A stretch of 64,000 nt of DNA from Prunella strophiata (taxonomy: Eukaryota > Chordata > Aves > Passeriformes > Prunellidae), in contig JAZBQD010000015.1 in assembly GCA_036583965.1 (NCBI GenBank), positions 89,515,809 to 89,579,808 of the forward strand, written 5' to 3'. Below are positions 50,501 to 60,400 of this stretch, piece after piece; position 1 is the stretch's first letter, and every line of letters begins with the position of its first letter. The position numbers were made by a program, and so were the translations under genes. The notes beneath the pieces are model-generated. The model saw nothing but the letters and a program-made list of their open reading frames with translations, was not told the origin of the DNA and made no database searches.

Positions 50501-50910
50501 TTTCTAGCCAAACTGTCCAAGCTCTAAGGTTTAAAACCTGATTCAAGAGTAAAAGCTCTAAATTAATTTCAATACTCTCTTTTTTCTGTCCTTTCACAAA
50601 CGTAGGTCACAAAAATATCTATATTAATTTTTGTTTCAAGCTGTGCCCATGTAAGATAATTTGTTTTTTGCAAATGTTCCATTTTCAATTAAGAGTTTCT
50701 CGAATGAGCCAAGACAGTCATCTCATGGCATTACTTAAAACAGCTTAGGCAGAAGAGTGAAGTCACGTACGGGTGCCCTTGTTCCAAGTGAAACCCGATG
50801 TTACCCATTTCCCATTTTTGTAGCCATTCCTCCTCTGTCACCACTCTCTCTTTCTGAGACCCAACATCAGAGGCTTCCAGGATGCCGGATGCATCCGCTG
50901 AGTGGTCCAT
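41453..50910 (-). CDS. TPMT: TPMT, thiopurine S-methyltransferase (eight coding exons); frame broken once
   Basis: TPMT is a cytosolic class I, SAM-dependent enzyme that S-methylates aromatic thiols, including thiopurine drugs. Eight coding exons are located, all with GT-AG borders. Seven lengths equal the human ones as I recall them (140, 93, 133, 53, 75, 45 bases, and 86 plus one extra). Together they encode 246 residues against 245 in human. Recognisable blocks in order are [49 protein letters not shown] (SAM-binding motif I region), [44 protein letters not shown] and [17 protein letters not shown]. One surplus base in the exon at 43,358-43,444 shifts the frame and would stop translation at 43,377-43,375. 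The gene lies head to head with KDM1B and downstream of NHLRC1's position in human order. Confidence 0.95.
42344..42388 (-). CDS. TPMT: TPMT coding exon 7
   Basis: The 45 bases encode [15 protein letters not shown] with codons shared at both borders. The acceptor is TTTCAG and the donor GTGAGT. The length equals the human exon. Confidence 0.94.
43358..43444 (-). CDS. TPMT: TPMT coding exon 6, with one-base insertion
   Basis: The exon is 87 bases where the human one is 86. Before the break it reads [17 protein letters not shown], and after it [11 protein letters not shown] in another frame. The surplus base lies at about 43,392-43,394. The acceptor TTTTAG and donor GTGAGA are normal. Confidence 0.9.
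44168..44242 (-). CDS. TPMT: TPMT coding exon 5
   Basis: The 75 bases encode [20 protein letters not shown] and CDRQ. The residue at the site of human A154 (altered in TPMT*3) is alanine here. The acceptor is TATAG and the donor GTTAGT. Confidence 0.93.
45147..45751 (+). mobile_element. Solo LTR of an avian endogenous retrovirus, in a TPMT intron
   Basis: It starts TGGTTTTGGCTAGGGTAGAG and ends TTAAACCATGAGA. This matches the layout of a common bird LTR: a leader block with CTTCACAGTAGCTTGCAT, CTTTTCTGCTCCTCACACC, the polyadenylation signal in CAGCAATAAAACTG, a T-rich centre, a C/G hairpin, and the closing GTGGTGCTTAGTT. The flanks ATTTC (45,142-45,146) and ACTTC (45,752-45,756) may be a worn 5-bp target duplication. 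No gag, pol or env is present, so it is a solo LTR with no coding capacity. It lies opposite to TPMT. Confidence 0.82.
45668..45690. repeat. Perfect hairpin inside the LTR
   Basis: Arms CCCCCATCAT and ATGATGGGGG are fully complementary around GAG. The position near the 3' end of the LTR fits the U5 hairpin of this LTR type. Confidence 0.8.
46891..46907. promoter_or_regulatory. Paired homeodomain-type site (17-bp inverted repeat)
   Basis: TAATTAC and GTAATTA form exact inverted arms around TGG. Such paired TAAT cores are typical of homeodomain dimer sites. It lies in the TPMT intron between coding exons 5 and 4. Function is inferred only. Confidence 0.4.
48136..48188 (-). CDS. TPMT: TPMT coding exon 4
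   Basis: The 53 bases encode [17 protein letters not shown] plus two bases. The acceptor is TTGTAG and the donor GTAAGA. The length equals the human exon. Confidence 0.94.
48671..48803 (-). CDS. TPMT: TPMT coding exon 3
   Basis: The 133 bases encode [20 protein letters not shown] and the stretch to EISGAKMFQ. This is the exon with the acidic residue after VVGVE that contacts SAM in the family. The donor is GTATGT. Confidence 0.95.
49900..49992 (-). CDS. TPMT: TPMT coding exon 2
   Basis: The 93 bases encode [20 protein letters not shown], then [10 protein letters not shown]. The acceptor is CTGCAG and the donor GTAAAAC. The frame is intact. Confidence 0.93.
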
Positions 50911-50931
50911 GTCTCCAGGGAGTGCTTGTAG
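50771..50931 (-). CDS. TPMT: TPMT first coding exon
   Basis: The acceptor TTTCACAG ends at 50,932. The first 21 bases are 5' UTR and the ATG is at 50,910-50,908, followed by [14 protein letters not shown] and the conserved [15 protein letters not shown]. Coding length is 140 bases, as in human, ending two bases into a codon at a GTACGT donor. Confidence 0.93.
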
Positions 50932-51039
50932 CTGTGAAAAAAGAGAAGAATTACCCCCACCCAACGCATAGTTTGGAACTGGCTCTTACTTCCTCGAACC
51001 GGACAAAAATGTAGTAGACCTCAAGACATCACCGTTTGG

Positions 51040-52010
51040 TGACAGTCGCAATTTACCGAAGGCGACAGAGCGATAAGCACACTCTTGCTCCCGATGGCCT
51101 GGGCCAGACCCCGTTTCCAGGGGCGGCTGAACGGGCCTGTCCAGCACTGCGGCACCGCCAGGCCTCCCTTTTCGCACCCACCGGGAAGCCCCCCTACCCC
51201 GGCAATGCAGGAGGGAGATGCGGACAATCCTCTCCCGTGAAACCCGCGGGCAGAAGGCGGGGGCGGGCGGCCGCTGGGGCCGGGGTCCCGCGGGGTGCCC
51301 GCTGGCGGCCCAGCACCGCCCCGCCGGCGCCCCCCGCCCGGGCCGCGGCACCGCCGCACCTGCCCGGCCGCGGGTCCCGCCGGGGCGGCGGGGCCGGGGC
51401 GGCGCCTCCCCGCCCTCCCCCTCGCTACGCACCGCGGAGAGCGGAAGCAGCGGCAGGAGGAGGCGGGCTGAGGGTGCACGGCACCGGGGAGGAGGAGGAT
51501 GGCGGTGGGGATGGCGGCGGCGGCGGTGAGTGACTCCCTCCCTCAGCGGCAGCGCCCGCCGCGGGGCCGCTCGCCCCTCCCCGGGCCGGCGGGGCAGGTG
51601 CCAGCGCTGCCCCCGCCCTCACCTCCCCGCTTCACTCTTCCTTCCCCCTTCTCTTTCTCACTCCCTCCCTTCCTTCCCCCTTCTCCACCCATTTTTCCCG
51701 CTGCAGCCCTAGCAGGAGGCGGTGCGGACACGCGTGAATGTGGTCTCCGGCCCCCGAGTGACCCGACCCCGAGGTGAGTGCCGGGCGCCCACCTCAGCGC
51801 CTGCCCCGCCGCCGGGACCGCCCCCGCCCGGCTCCGGGGCAGCCCAGCCCCGGGGGCTCCCCTGCCCCGAGGGCTCCCTTGCCCCGAGGGTGCCCCTCGG
51901 GATCCCCGGCAGCTGTCACAGCCGCGGCCCGGGGCGGGCGCTGTCACAGCCGCGGCCGGCGGGGCTGGGCGCCGCCGCTCCACTCGGGCTGAGTTTCAGA
52001 GGTGTGTGCA
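51040..52010. promoter_or_regulatory. TPMT-KDM1B bidirectional CpG-island promoter
   Basis: A dense CpG island separates TPMT (minus) from KDM1B (plus). The human genes share the same head-to-head layout. On the plus strand a YY1-like GGATGGCGG sits at about 51,497-51,505, just before the donor GTGAGTGA at 51,526. A KDM1B start shortly upstream, about 51,430-51,490, is therefore likely. On the minus strand CAG|GTGCGG (exon end 51,360) and GCG|GTGCGTAG (exon end 51,433) are possible donors of the non-coding first TPMT exon. No TATA box is seen. Confidence 0.75.
51440..51525 (+). other. KDM1B: KDM1B non-coding first exon (probable)
   Basis: The exon ends at GCG|GTGAGT, a strong donor. It holds ATG codons at 51,499 and 51,511 in the frame MAVGMAAAA, which runs to a stop at once if joined to the exon at 54,324. 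It is therefore a short upstream ORF and not the protein start. The 5' boundary is a guess from the promoter motifs. Confidence 0.5.
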
Positions 52011-52107
52011 CTCGCCGTGCTAACCAGGCTGCTCTCGCTTCCTCCCTGCCTCTGACAGTGTGTGTGTGTGTGGTTTCTTTTCTTATTTTTTTTTCTCTTC
52101 CCCAAAG

Positions 52108-52131
52108 GCAAACTTGCTGCCAACTGTGCAG
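52108..52131 (+). other. KDM1B: Candidate 24-nt alternative leader exon of KDM1B
   Basis: A long pyrimidine tract ending CCCCAAAG precedes 24 bases that end in GTGCAG|GTAAAC, a consensus-like donor. The length is a multiple of three and has no stop in the upstream-ORF frame. It is a prediction from splice signals only. Confidence 0.3.
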
Positions 52132-52949
52132 GTAAACCCCACAAAGCTTTCCGATATAGGCCACGCGTTACAGACGGGCGAAACGTTATTGAATGTGACA
52201 TTCACGCATTATGCATCCTTCTCCTTTTAAAGGGCTTATTTTCTCAGCCAGTAAGATGTCTACAGGATGCAAAGTCATGTAAAGCTTAGTAGAGTAAGCC
52301 ATGTTTGTTTGTTCTATAAAAATTTGTGGTTTTTTGGGAGGGTGTTTTTTGGTTTGTCAGGGGAAGTGGGCATAAAGTATCACACACCTGATCTTTTTCT
52401 CCCTTTCTCCCCACCTCCCTCTTTACCCTTATTGAAGGGGTAAGAGCAAAAATATGTCTGCGATTCTGAACAACTGACCTCTGCCTTTCAAAATGGGCAG
52501 CCTCTCTGAATCTGAAATATTTTTACCAAACTTCCTAGTGATTGGTAACTGACACTTTTTCTACTCCCCACATACATAATGCAAAATTTGCATGTTCTTT
52601 TTCCTTCTTGGATAAAAGGGCCCCACAGCAGCAGCAGACTGTGATCACCTGATGGTCACCAAAATGAGTCACCTGGTGCCTTGCTCGGCACTCCTTGCTC
52701 AGGTTGGAAGCCTCGACTGTAAGGACCATGGCATGCCAGAACGATTATTTACCATCAGAAGATTAGGTGACACAGAGAGATACTGTTGTGCCAGTGATAC
52801 ATAAAGAAAGCTCTAGGGGGAAAAAGCCACCATTTTCTGGGGCGTTATGTGGCAGTTTAGGGAAATCTCATGTAAATGAAACTGGTTGGTTTTCTTTACT
52901 CTCCAACCGTCCACCCCCATACAGTGGTAAGTTACAGTGAAGTGATACT

Positions 52950-52951
<2 letters not shown>

Positions 52952-52991
<40 letters not shown>

Positions 52992-52992
52992 C
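52952..52992 (+). repeat. T41 homopolymer
   Basis: An uninterrupted run of 41 T ends in TCCAGAG. It may be a slippage product or the reverse of a retroposed poly-A tail. No retrocopy body is recognised to its right. Confidence 0.85.
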
Positions 52993-54323
52993 CAGAGATC
53001 AATAGAGATTGACTTAATAACTTTTTTCCTACCTCTGGCTAGTTGTAATTGGAGGTGATACGTGCAAGAAACAAAGTTTAATTTTGTATTGGGTTGTTTG
53101 AACTAATTTTTCTCATGTGTGGCTATCCTCATGTGATTTCTCTTCCTCTCACAAATAATTTCTCCTATCTTGAGAGGAGAATGAAGCACCAGTTTACTTG
53201 ACTTGAACCAGCTTAATATAAAATTTTGTAAAAATTCCCACTCTCCTCCTGTTACCTTGACTTTTAATGGAATTTCTGAACGAGGATACTGCTGCCTTGT
53301 CCATCACTGACAGCTTGAATAAGGAAGTTGCACCTTGAAACAGGGAGAATTGAGAAGTCTCATATATAAAAAGTCATATATTAAAAAAACCCTCCTAAAA
53401 ACATAATTACAAACTGATCCCTATTACAAAAAAATAACATCCATGATGCAGTGCTGTAGTACGAGGGGTTAATTTCCACTTCTTTTCTATATGTTGTAGA
53501 GCACTCTTTAGATTTACTTCTTCCTCTAGGCTGTCTTTGTGCTTTACTCCCTGTGAAAAGAATGCCTTTGATTTTAAATATGCTTTGATATTTCTGCATT
53601 GTACTTTCTCACACTCTGTGGTTTCCAGTTTGCATGGTTAACTGTGGTCAATTCTGTGCTCCTACCAATGCAGTCAAAGACAGCTACAGAGTGTTCTCAT
53701 GCTGTAAATATTTTATTTTGTCCTACAGAATACTTAACAACAAACTCTGTAATATTCCAATCACAGCTGCAATATAATGGCACTCTAGACTTCAAATTCT
53801 GATCTCTCTTCATAGGAGGCTGTGCAAGTCTTGGAACTGGTTGCTCATCTGGTATTAAATGTCTCTTCAGTACACTGTTTGGAAAAGTGCTTTACAGTGC
53901 AAATCTCTTGCTGCCAATAAATCAGTAGTTAGCAGGATGAGAGTTACTCCTGAGTGGTATTTGAATGCTTGCATCAGCATTGAGCTGATGTCTGTTCACT
54001 TTGCCAACCCAAATTCCAGCCCAGGTCTTCGTGTAATGCAAATCAGATTACTGAAATCCAGGATATGCTGATCTGGAACAGCCTGTCAAGATGTACTCAG
54101 GGATCTAATCTTAACTTACGAATTTAGTTTAAAATAGTAGTATTGTTCCTTTCCTTATTGCCTTATTGTAATGTCTTATTCCCATTTTCCTCTCAAATTA
54201 ACAGTCAAGCTGAACAGATTCTTACCTAGGTAGCTCTGTGAAAAGTAGTATTGTGAGTGGCTGTGATTAGCTCCACAAAGTCAGGTAATTTAACTTAATT
54301 AACTATTGCCTACCTTTTTTCAG

Positions 54324-54426
54324 ATCTAACAATACAATGTCAACAGGAAGGCTACGAACGAAGAAAAAGGCATGTTCTTCAGATCAGTCTCCAGACAACC
54401 TTCCTGTGAGGAGCTCTGGAAGACAG
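54324..54426 (+). CDS. KDM1B: KDM1B first coding exon
   Basis: The acceptor TTTTCAG precedes 54,324. The ATG is at 54,337-54,339 and 30 codons follow: MSTGRLRTKKKACSSDQSPD and then NLPVRSSGRQ. The start is chosen because human begins with a similar basic GRTKKK segment and SSGRQ follows. A TAA lies in frame upstream in the leader (54,327). Confidence 0.92.
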
Positions 54427-57400
54427 GTATTTATAATAATTTAGAAACATGTGAGTTTGTATTTTGCTATTTTTTTATTTTATGTTGACATTTATAAAGA
54501 AAGTGGGCTTTCTTGTGGGTGAGTTATGTCTTAGAGTACTTATCCACAGAGAAAGAGAATGAGTTAATTCCGCGAATAAGCAGGTCAAGTGTCTCATTTT
54601 GCAAACAATATTCAGAAAAGATAAATGCTCTATATAACCTGTAAGTACTTAATGTGTTGAAAATACAATCACAGATTTCTGTACAGTCAGACAAGCTGTC
54701 TGCCCATCCAGACAGAGGCCTAAAACAACATAATACACAGTACCTTTGAGGCCCAGAAGAGACATTTGGTATACAGTTTTGTATCCAAAAAAATGCCTGT
54801 ATCCAAAAAAGCCTACCCTAATATATTATTTGAGGCACAGATAGGATTGCCACTTGTAATTAATATCAATAAGTACTTTAAAACAGGAGATTTTCTGAAG
54901 AAGAAAAAAAATGAATGCATGAGGCTTGACTCATTAACACATGATGGAGCTTAAAATACTATGTAAACTGGAAGCTTTGCTTATAATTTTTCAGTGCCAT
55001 CAATTAGACCAAGGCAAGAAATTTTTAGATATAAATGATATTTCCAGTCTTACTGTGGGCTTGGAGGTTTTTTTGGTGGGTTTTTGTTTGTTTTTTTAAG
55101 TGGAAAAATCTGACCTAATTTGACAGCTGTTTCATGCTGCAGCTAGTTCACAATGGCTACAAAGATTTTCATTAGGATTGTTTTAACTACGGGATGCCAC
55201 TCACAAGCTGCAAAACTGTCTGAATGCTGCTTTGTAGAAGATGCATTTGTGTCATTTATGGTCAGATTCCAGCTATTCTTTATTAGGTGAAGAAGAAAGC
55301 AGCTGAAGCAGCAGATGACGATGATGAAGCATCAGAGAAGAAATATAGAAAGTGTGAAAAAGCTGGATGCACTGCAACATGTCCCTGTTTGCTTTGCCAG
55401 TGCAGCAGAAAGGTTTGTTACTTTTTATTTGTGTTTTCCATGGACTTTCTAAATCTGCACCTGAAGTTTAGGATTCTAATTCTATATTCTGAAAAATTCC
55501 TTCATATCTAAATGTAGAAGGAGAATTGAAAGATACTGCTAATAGGAGTCTTAAGGTGCCAGGAAAATGTCACAAGTTATTCCTGTTGTCGATAACTTTC
55601 TCCTGTGCAAGTTGCTAATTCAGATACAGAATATCTTTGACATATCCTTATTTATGTTATTAATGGTGTCCTCTGGAACATGCCTTGCTTCTGTGAAAGT
55701 GAGAGCATATTAGTGTAATCTGAGAAAGCTAAACTCGCTTTCAAGATGGAAAATGAAACCATCATTTACTGTAGAAAGTTTTTACCACTCCTTCACTGGA
55801 ATGCTTGGCAGTCTGAGGTGAGATTCTAGCCTTGAAATTTTAGGTCACAAGAGAGATAGTCATACTTATCTGAACTCTTTGTTCTTGTACACTTCCTCTG
55901 CACTTTCACAAGTGCTTTTGCATTCTGACTTGGTGGTTTTGAATGCATAGTACTGGCAAGGTATACCTATAAGAGGCAACATGTTAGACCTCATTATGAA
56001 GCAGGTACACTGTAGTTACGTAGCACTCTTCCCGCCCTGATAATTGAGACAAACTTTCCTTCTTTATAGCACTGAAAAATAAATAAAACTAATTATGTGT
56101 TTCATTTAGTTATATCCATGGATTGTTCTTTGGTGTCAGGAAGTCAATGTATTCTGGATGTTGTCATAGAGAAGCCAAGTGTTTTGGCAGCTGCCTGAGA
56201 GACTTGTCTGGGAAGTGAGCACCTGTGAGATCAGCATTGGTGATATTACAGCTTTTATTTAGGAAACAATGCATACTGCTTACTCATCTTCTTGAATTGT
56301 TATTTTAATATTTTGATTTTCACCTTTCCCACCGCCTCTTCTCCCCTCCCCAAGAACATACTTAAAACTTTATCTGAGATGAGCTCATTTCATGGCTATT
56401 TGAGTTAGTAGCTTAGGTCACTGCTTTTTACTTCATGCATTTATCTTGAGTAATTTCATTGAGTTTAATGAGAATATTCTAAGTGAAGAACGATTGCTTT
56501 ATCTGATGAATGTAATCTTTGTAATGTATATATCTGTTTGAGACTAGTAAAGAACAAATGCTCAGAATCTGTAACTGCTTCCTTAGGGTTTTGTCTCACT
56601 GGGTTAAAATCACAAGTTGTTCATGAGAAAAAAATAGGGAACATCTGTTTTGTGTTCAGATTTGCCGTTATAGTTTTGTCAGTTGTTCTGGGGACAAAAC
56701 ATTGTAATGACTTATGAATTAATTGATCACATGTACCAAAAAAATGCTAATTTAAATGATCCCTCCCAGTTCTGCACTAATATTGGAAGAAAATACAACA
56801 AAGTAAAGGAACTCTAAGTTCTTGTGGAGAGAGCTTTGTCATCTTACACATTTCCAAAATGCTTAGTGTGTCACAAAACATATTCACTGTTTCATGTTCA
56901 GGAAATGCCTGCTTATAGGGTACTAAAGAGAGGCTCAGTGGACCATTGTTAGAGGGAGGCTGCTGAAGCCAGACCAACTATAAAACTGCACATTGTGTAC
57001 ACTTTGCCTCCCTTGCATCTGGTGTTGCTTAGTTTGGAAACTGGAAATGTTTGAGACAATTGGAATGACCTTATTGTTATTTGTATGGCTGTAGTGCCAT
57101 GTGTAACTCAGCCTTCATGAATGTAACATAAAGCCCTGGCTTGTTCTGAATAGTTTGTTCCATTCTAGAACGTGCTACTGTCAATAGAAAGTTTTTTTTT
57201 CTTAAATGTACTATAAAACTATTTCTATGTCTCCTGCATTACAGATGTGCAAAAAATGGGTATACGTCTAGATGGTATCATCTGTCCTGTGGGGAACACT
57301 TCTGCAATGAATGTTTTGACCACTATTACCGAAGGTAGATTTACCAATTAAGGTTGTGTCCTTCCAGAGCTTATTCAATTTTAGAAGCTGTTGAAACATC

Positions 57401-60400
57401 ATGTACATAAACATAATACAAAGATTTGTCCTCTGCTTGCTTTAGTCAGAGTGAGGCTCAGACGTTGATAAAACTGCAGGTGTTTTATGGACTAATCAAC
57501 TTTAACAGGGCACTGTTAAAGTGTGAATAAAATTGGTTAGTTTAGGCAGGCTGGTTTGTGTATTTGCAATTATCCTGGAGCTTTTGCTTTTTTAAAAAAC
57601 AATGTCAGAGAATTTTAAATTATGAGAACAATTATGAATAAATGTGTTGTCCTTTATAAATTCACTTTACGCTGTGTATTTGGGAGACCTTTAACTATTG
57701 CAGTTCAGTGACCATGAAGACTCTTGTCAGGCTGACAGAGTGCTTTCCATTTGAGTGGGAGTTACATCCAGCTCTACCCAGACTTTTGTGTGCTTATGTG
57801 CTCAGCAGTACCCATCACTCAGTCCAGGCCTTAGATACCAGGAATTGTGCTCATAAGCAACTGGACATAATGGTCAGGATGCAATTTATTGCTGTCATAA
57901 GAACCATTATTCTCTCCTTTTAACAGCAGAAATACAGTGCTCTCTACAGACCTATTTCTCTGTCCTTATATAAAATGTTTAATTTTAGAGTAACTGCTAT
58001 TGCTTGAAGTGAACTAGATATTCCATTTTCTGACTGCTTGCTGTTTTCTCTTTCTTCTTAGCCATAAAGATGGTTATGAGAAATACACTGCCTGGAAAAG
58101 GATCTGGACAAGCAATGGTAAAAGTGAGCCCAGTCCAAAAGCCTTTATGGCTGATCAACAGCTTCCTTACTGGGTAAGGTGAAAGGTGATTTATTTAATA
58201 GGAATGTGATGTTCTGATGTGTTCCTGTTCAAGCAGCAGGTCAGCTGAGTTTTTGTGGTTTTTTTCCCTAGTATTAGAGGATTGTGAAAAAGCTCAAGAT
58301 AAAAATTCTGATCAGCTCCTCCACTGTTGGAGACTTTCTCCACACCCCATAAAGACCAATCTTCTGTTACTTTTCAGTGAAGCAGCAGCAGCTTTTCAGG
58401 TAGAATAAGATTTGGCAGGGAAAGTATGGGTGTGACAGACTTTAAAATCAGAGTTTGTATTTTCCTGGTAAAAAGAGCAGAAGAAAGATGGGAATGGAAG
58501 GAAGTTTGGTGGTAGTGGTGTTTTGTTTGAGTTTTTTTTGTTTTTTCTTTAAGTGATGAAGAACATATTTTTGAAGTAATGCTTGCAAAGTCTACTGAAG
58601 ACCATAGTAATGGGGAATTGAATTAGTTTTAGTCTTAGGTTCTGTGTAGAAATTCAGTTTTGCAGAAATGGGTACAAGATTTCTGTAGTTCAAACACTAC
58701 TTATGACCTGATGATTACACAAGAACGTATCTAACAATTATATTTTACAACTTTCTCACGTCTGGCTTCTTTCTAATTGGTTATTTAACTTGCATTAATC
58801 TTATCTGTAATCACAAGCAACAAGTAAAAACGTGTTTGTTTTTTGACTTGTAGGTGCAGTGCACAAAGCCAGAATGTGGTAAATGGCGTCAGCTGACAAA
58901 GGAAATCCAGCTGACACCACAAATAGCAAAAACCTACAGATGTGGTATGAAACTGAACAATTCCACCAAGGTACCACACAACAGCTTTGCTCATATTGAA
59001 ATGTAACAAGTTGGGATTTCTTGTTTGCAGAAATTAATTTCTTCTTGCTTGCTGCTCAGTGTCTCTAATGTCAAAATGAAAGTCTGATGGCCTGGAGAGC
59101 TGCACAGTGATGGGCCTACATGCTACTTGGGCTTTTTGTTTTCTGTCAAGAAAGAAGTATCTGAAATACCTCTGTCTGCACAGTCAATTGTAAAGTCCTT
59201 CAGCTAGGGGATTATTATCAGCATGTACAAAATAGAAATACACCAAAATTCTCATTTCAGTTTTGTGTGGCCTTTTTTCAGTATTGAGGAAAGCATTTGA
59301 AAAGCTCAATGAGCTTTTCCTAATTGCTATCAAGTCTGTCATGGAGCTTTACATAAAAAGTTTCAGCTTTGGCATGAAGATAACTCCTGAAATTTGAAAG
59401 AATCCTTAAAGTGCCATAGAATCTGTATGGCACTTATAACATGAAAAAACATAACATGAAAATAGTGACCATATGAAAACCTGAAGGGCCAGAATTTAGT
59501 TTTGAAACTCTGTGATAAAGATACTCTTAAAATAAATAAGGAACTCTCTTTTATAGTCTAGACTAGAAGAGTTGCTCTGTAAAAATGTGGGATATTTCCA
59601 GAATTTTTCTATAAAATTCTGTGGCTTTTTTCTGAATTTGTTGCAGTGTTCCACCCCATTTTATGGAATAGAATGTAGATTTTAATGTCTGATCAGTAGA
59701 AACTAACTTAACAAATGAGAAACATTTTTTAGAGTGCTTTTGCTTTATGCTGTGTTGTGTTTTTAACTTACATATTTCTCTACCTTTGTTTTTAACAATC
59801 ATGTTTACTACAGAAGGCTAACACTAAACACATTTCTGGGTTGTTGGTTTTTTTTTTAATTTAGAGAATTATTCCATAGAAAATTATTTTGCTTTATACT
59901 TATTTTTTTTCCGTACAGCTTAAGAATAGTTCTCATACCATTCCCTTTTCTTTCAGACTGAGGGCTCAGACCAATGTTCCATGCCTGAGGACTTGGTGAG
60001 TACTGGCTGTTCCTCCTCATTAGTCCTAGAATATGAAAGCAAGTCTTAAAGCATGGCATATTTATTTCCTTTTTTATTTTGCTTCTTTGGCCAATTATGT
60101 CAACATTTATGCATTTTGCTCAGGAAACTGAGAGACACTATTTGCAACAGAGCCTAGGGCCTTTTATTTTCTCATCTTTTTCCTCTTTTCCCTTACCATA
60201 CTAAGTAGCTTTCAAGTGGTTTGTGGTGTCGTTTAGTCATGGCCTGTGACTCAAAGTTTACTCCTAATTCTCATTTTTGATCAGGCAAAATAGTATTCAG
60301 TTGCCAGCTTTCAAGTAAAATTCTGCATCCTAAAATTTCCTTGTCTTTCAGGTGGTTTTTATCTTTAGTCAAGCTAGTCTCACTGTTTTGAAGACTGCAA

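Larger units (their letters stand above)
51774..54323 (+). other. KDM1B: KDM1B first intron
   Basis: The interval lies between the CpG island and the first coding exon. It contains possible alternative leader exons at 51,707-51,773 (acceptor CTGCAG, donor GAG|GTGAGT, just outside the left edge) and at 52,108-52,131, as well as a TG run near 52,059. A pure T41 tract lies at 52,952-52,992. No conserved coding sequence is recognised. Confidence 0.5.

Noticed and set aside
51021..52135. Several 100-165 codon frames in the TPMT-KDM1B island
   Set aside because: Low-complexity Pro/Arg/Gly/Ala products in all frames with no homology; typical of CpG islands.
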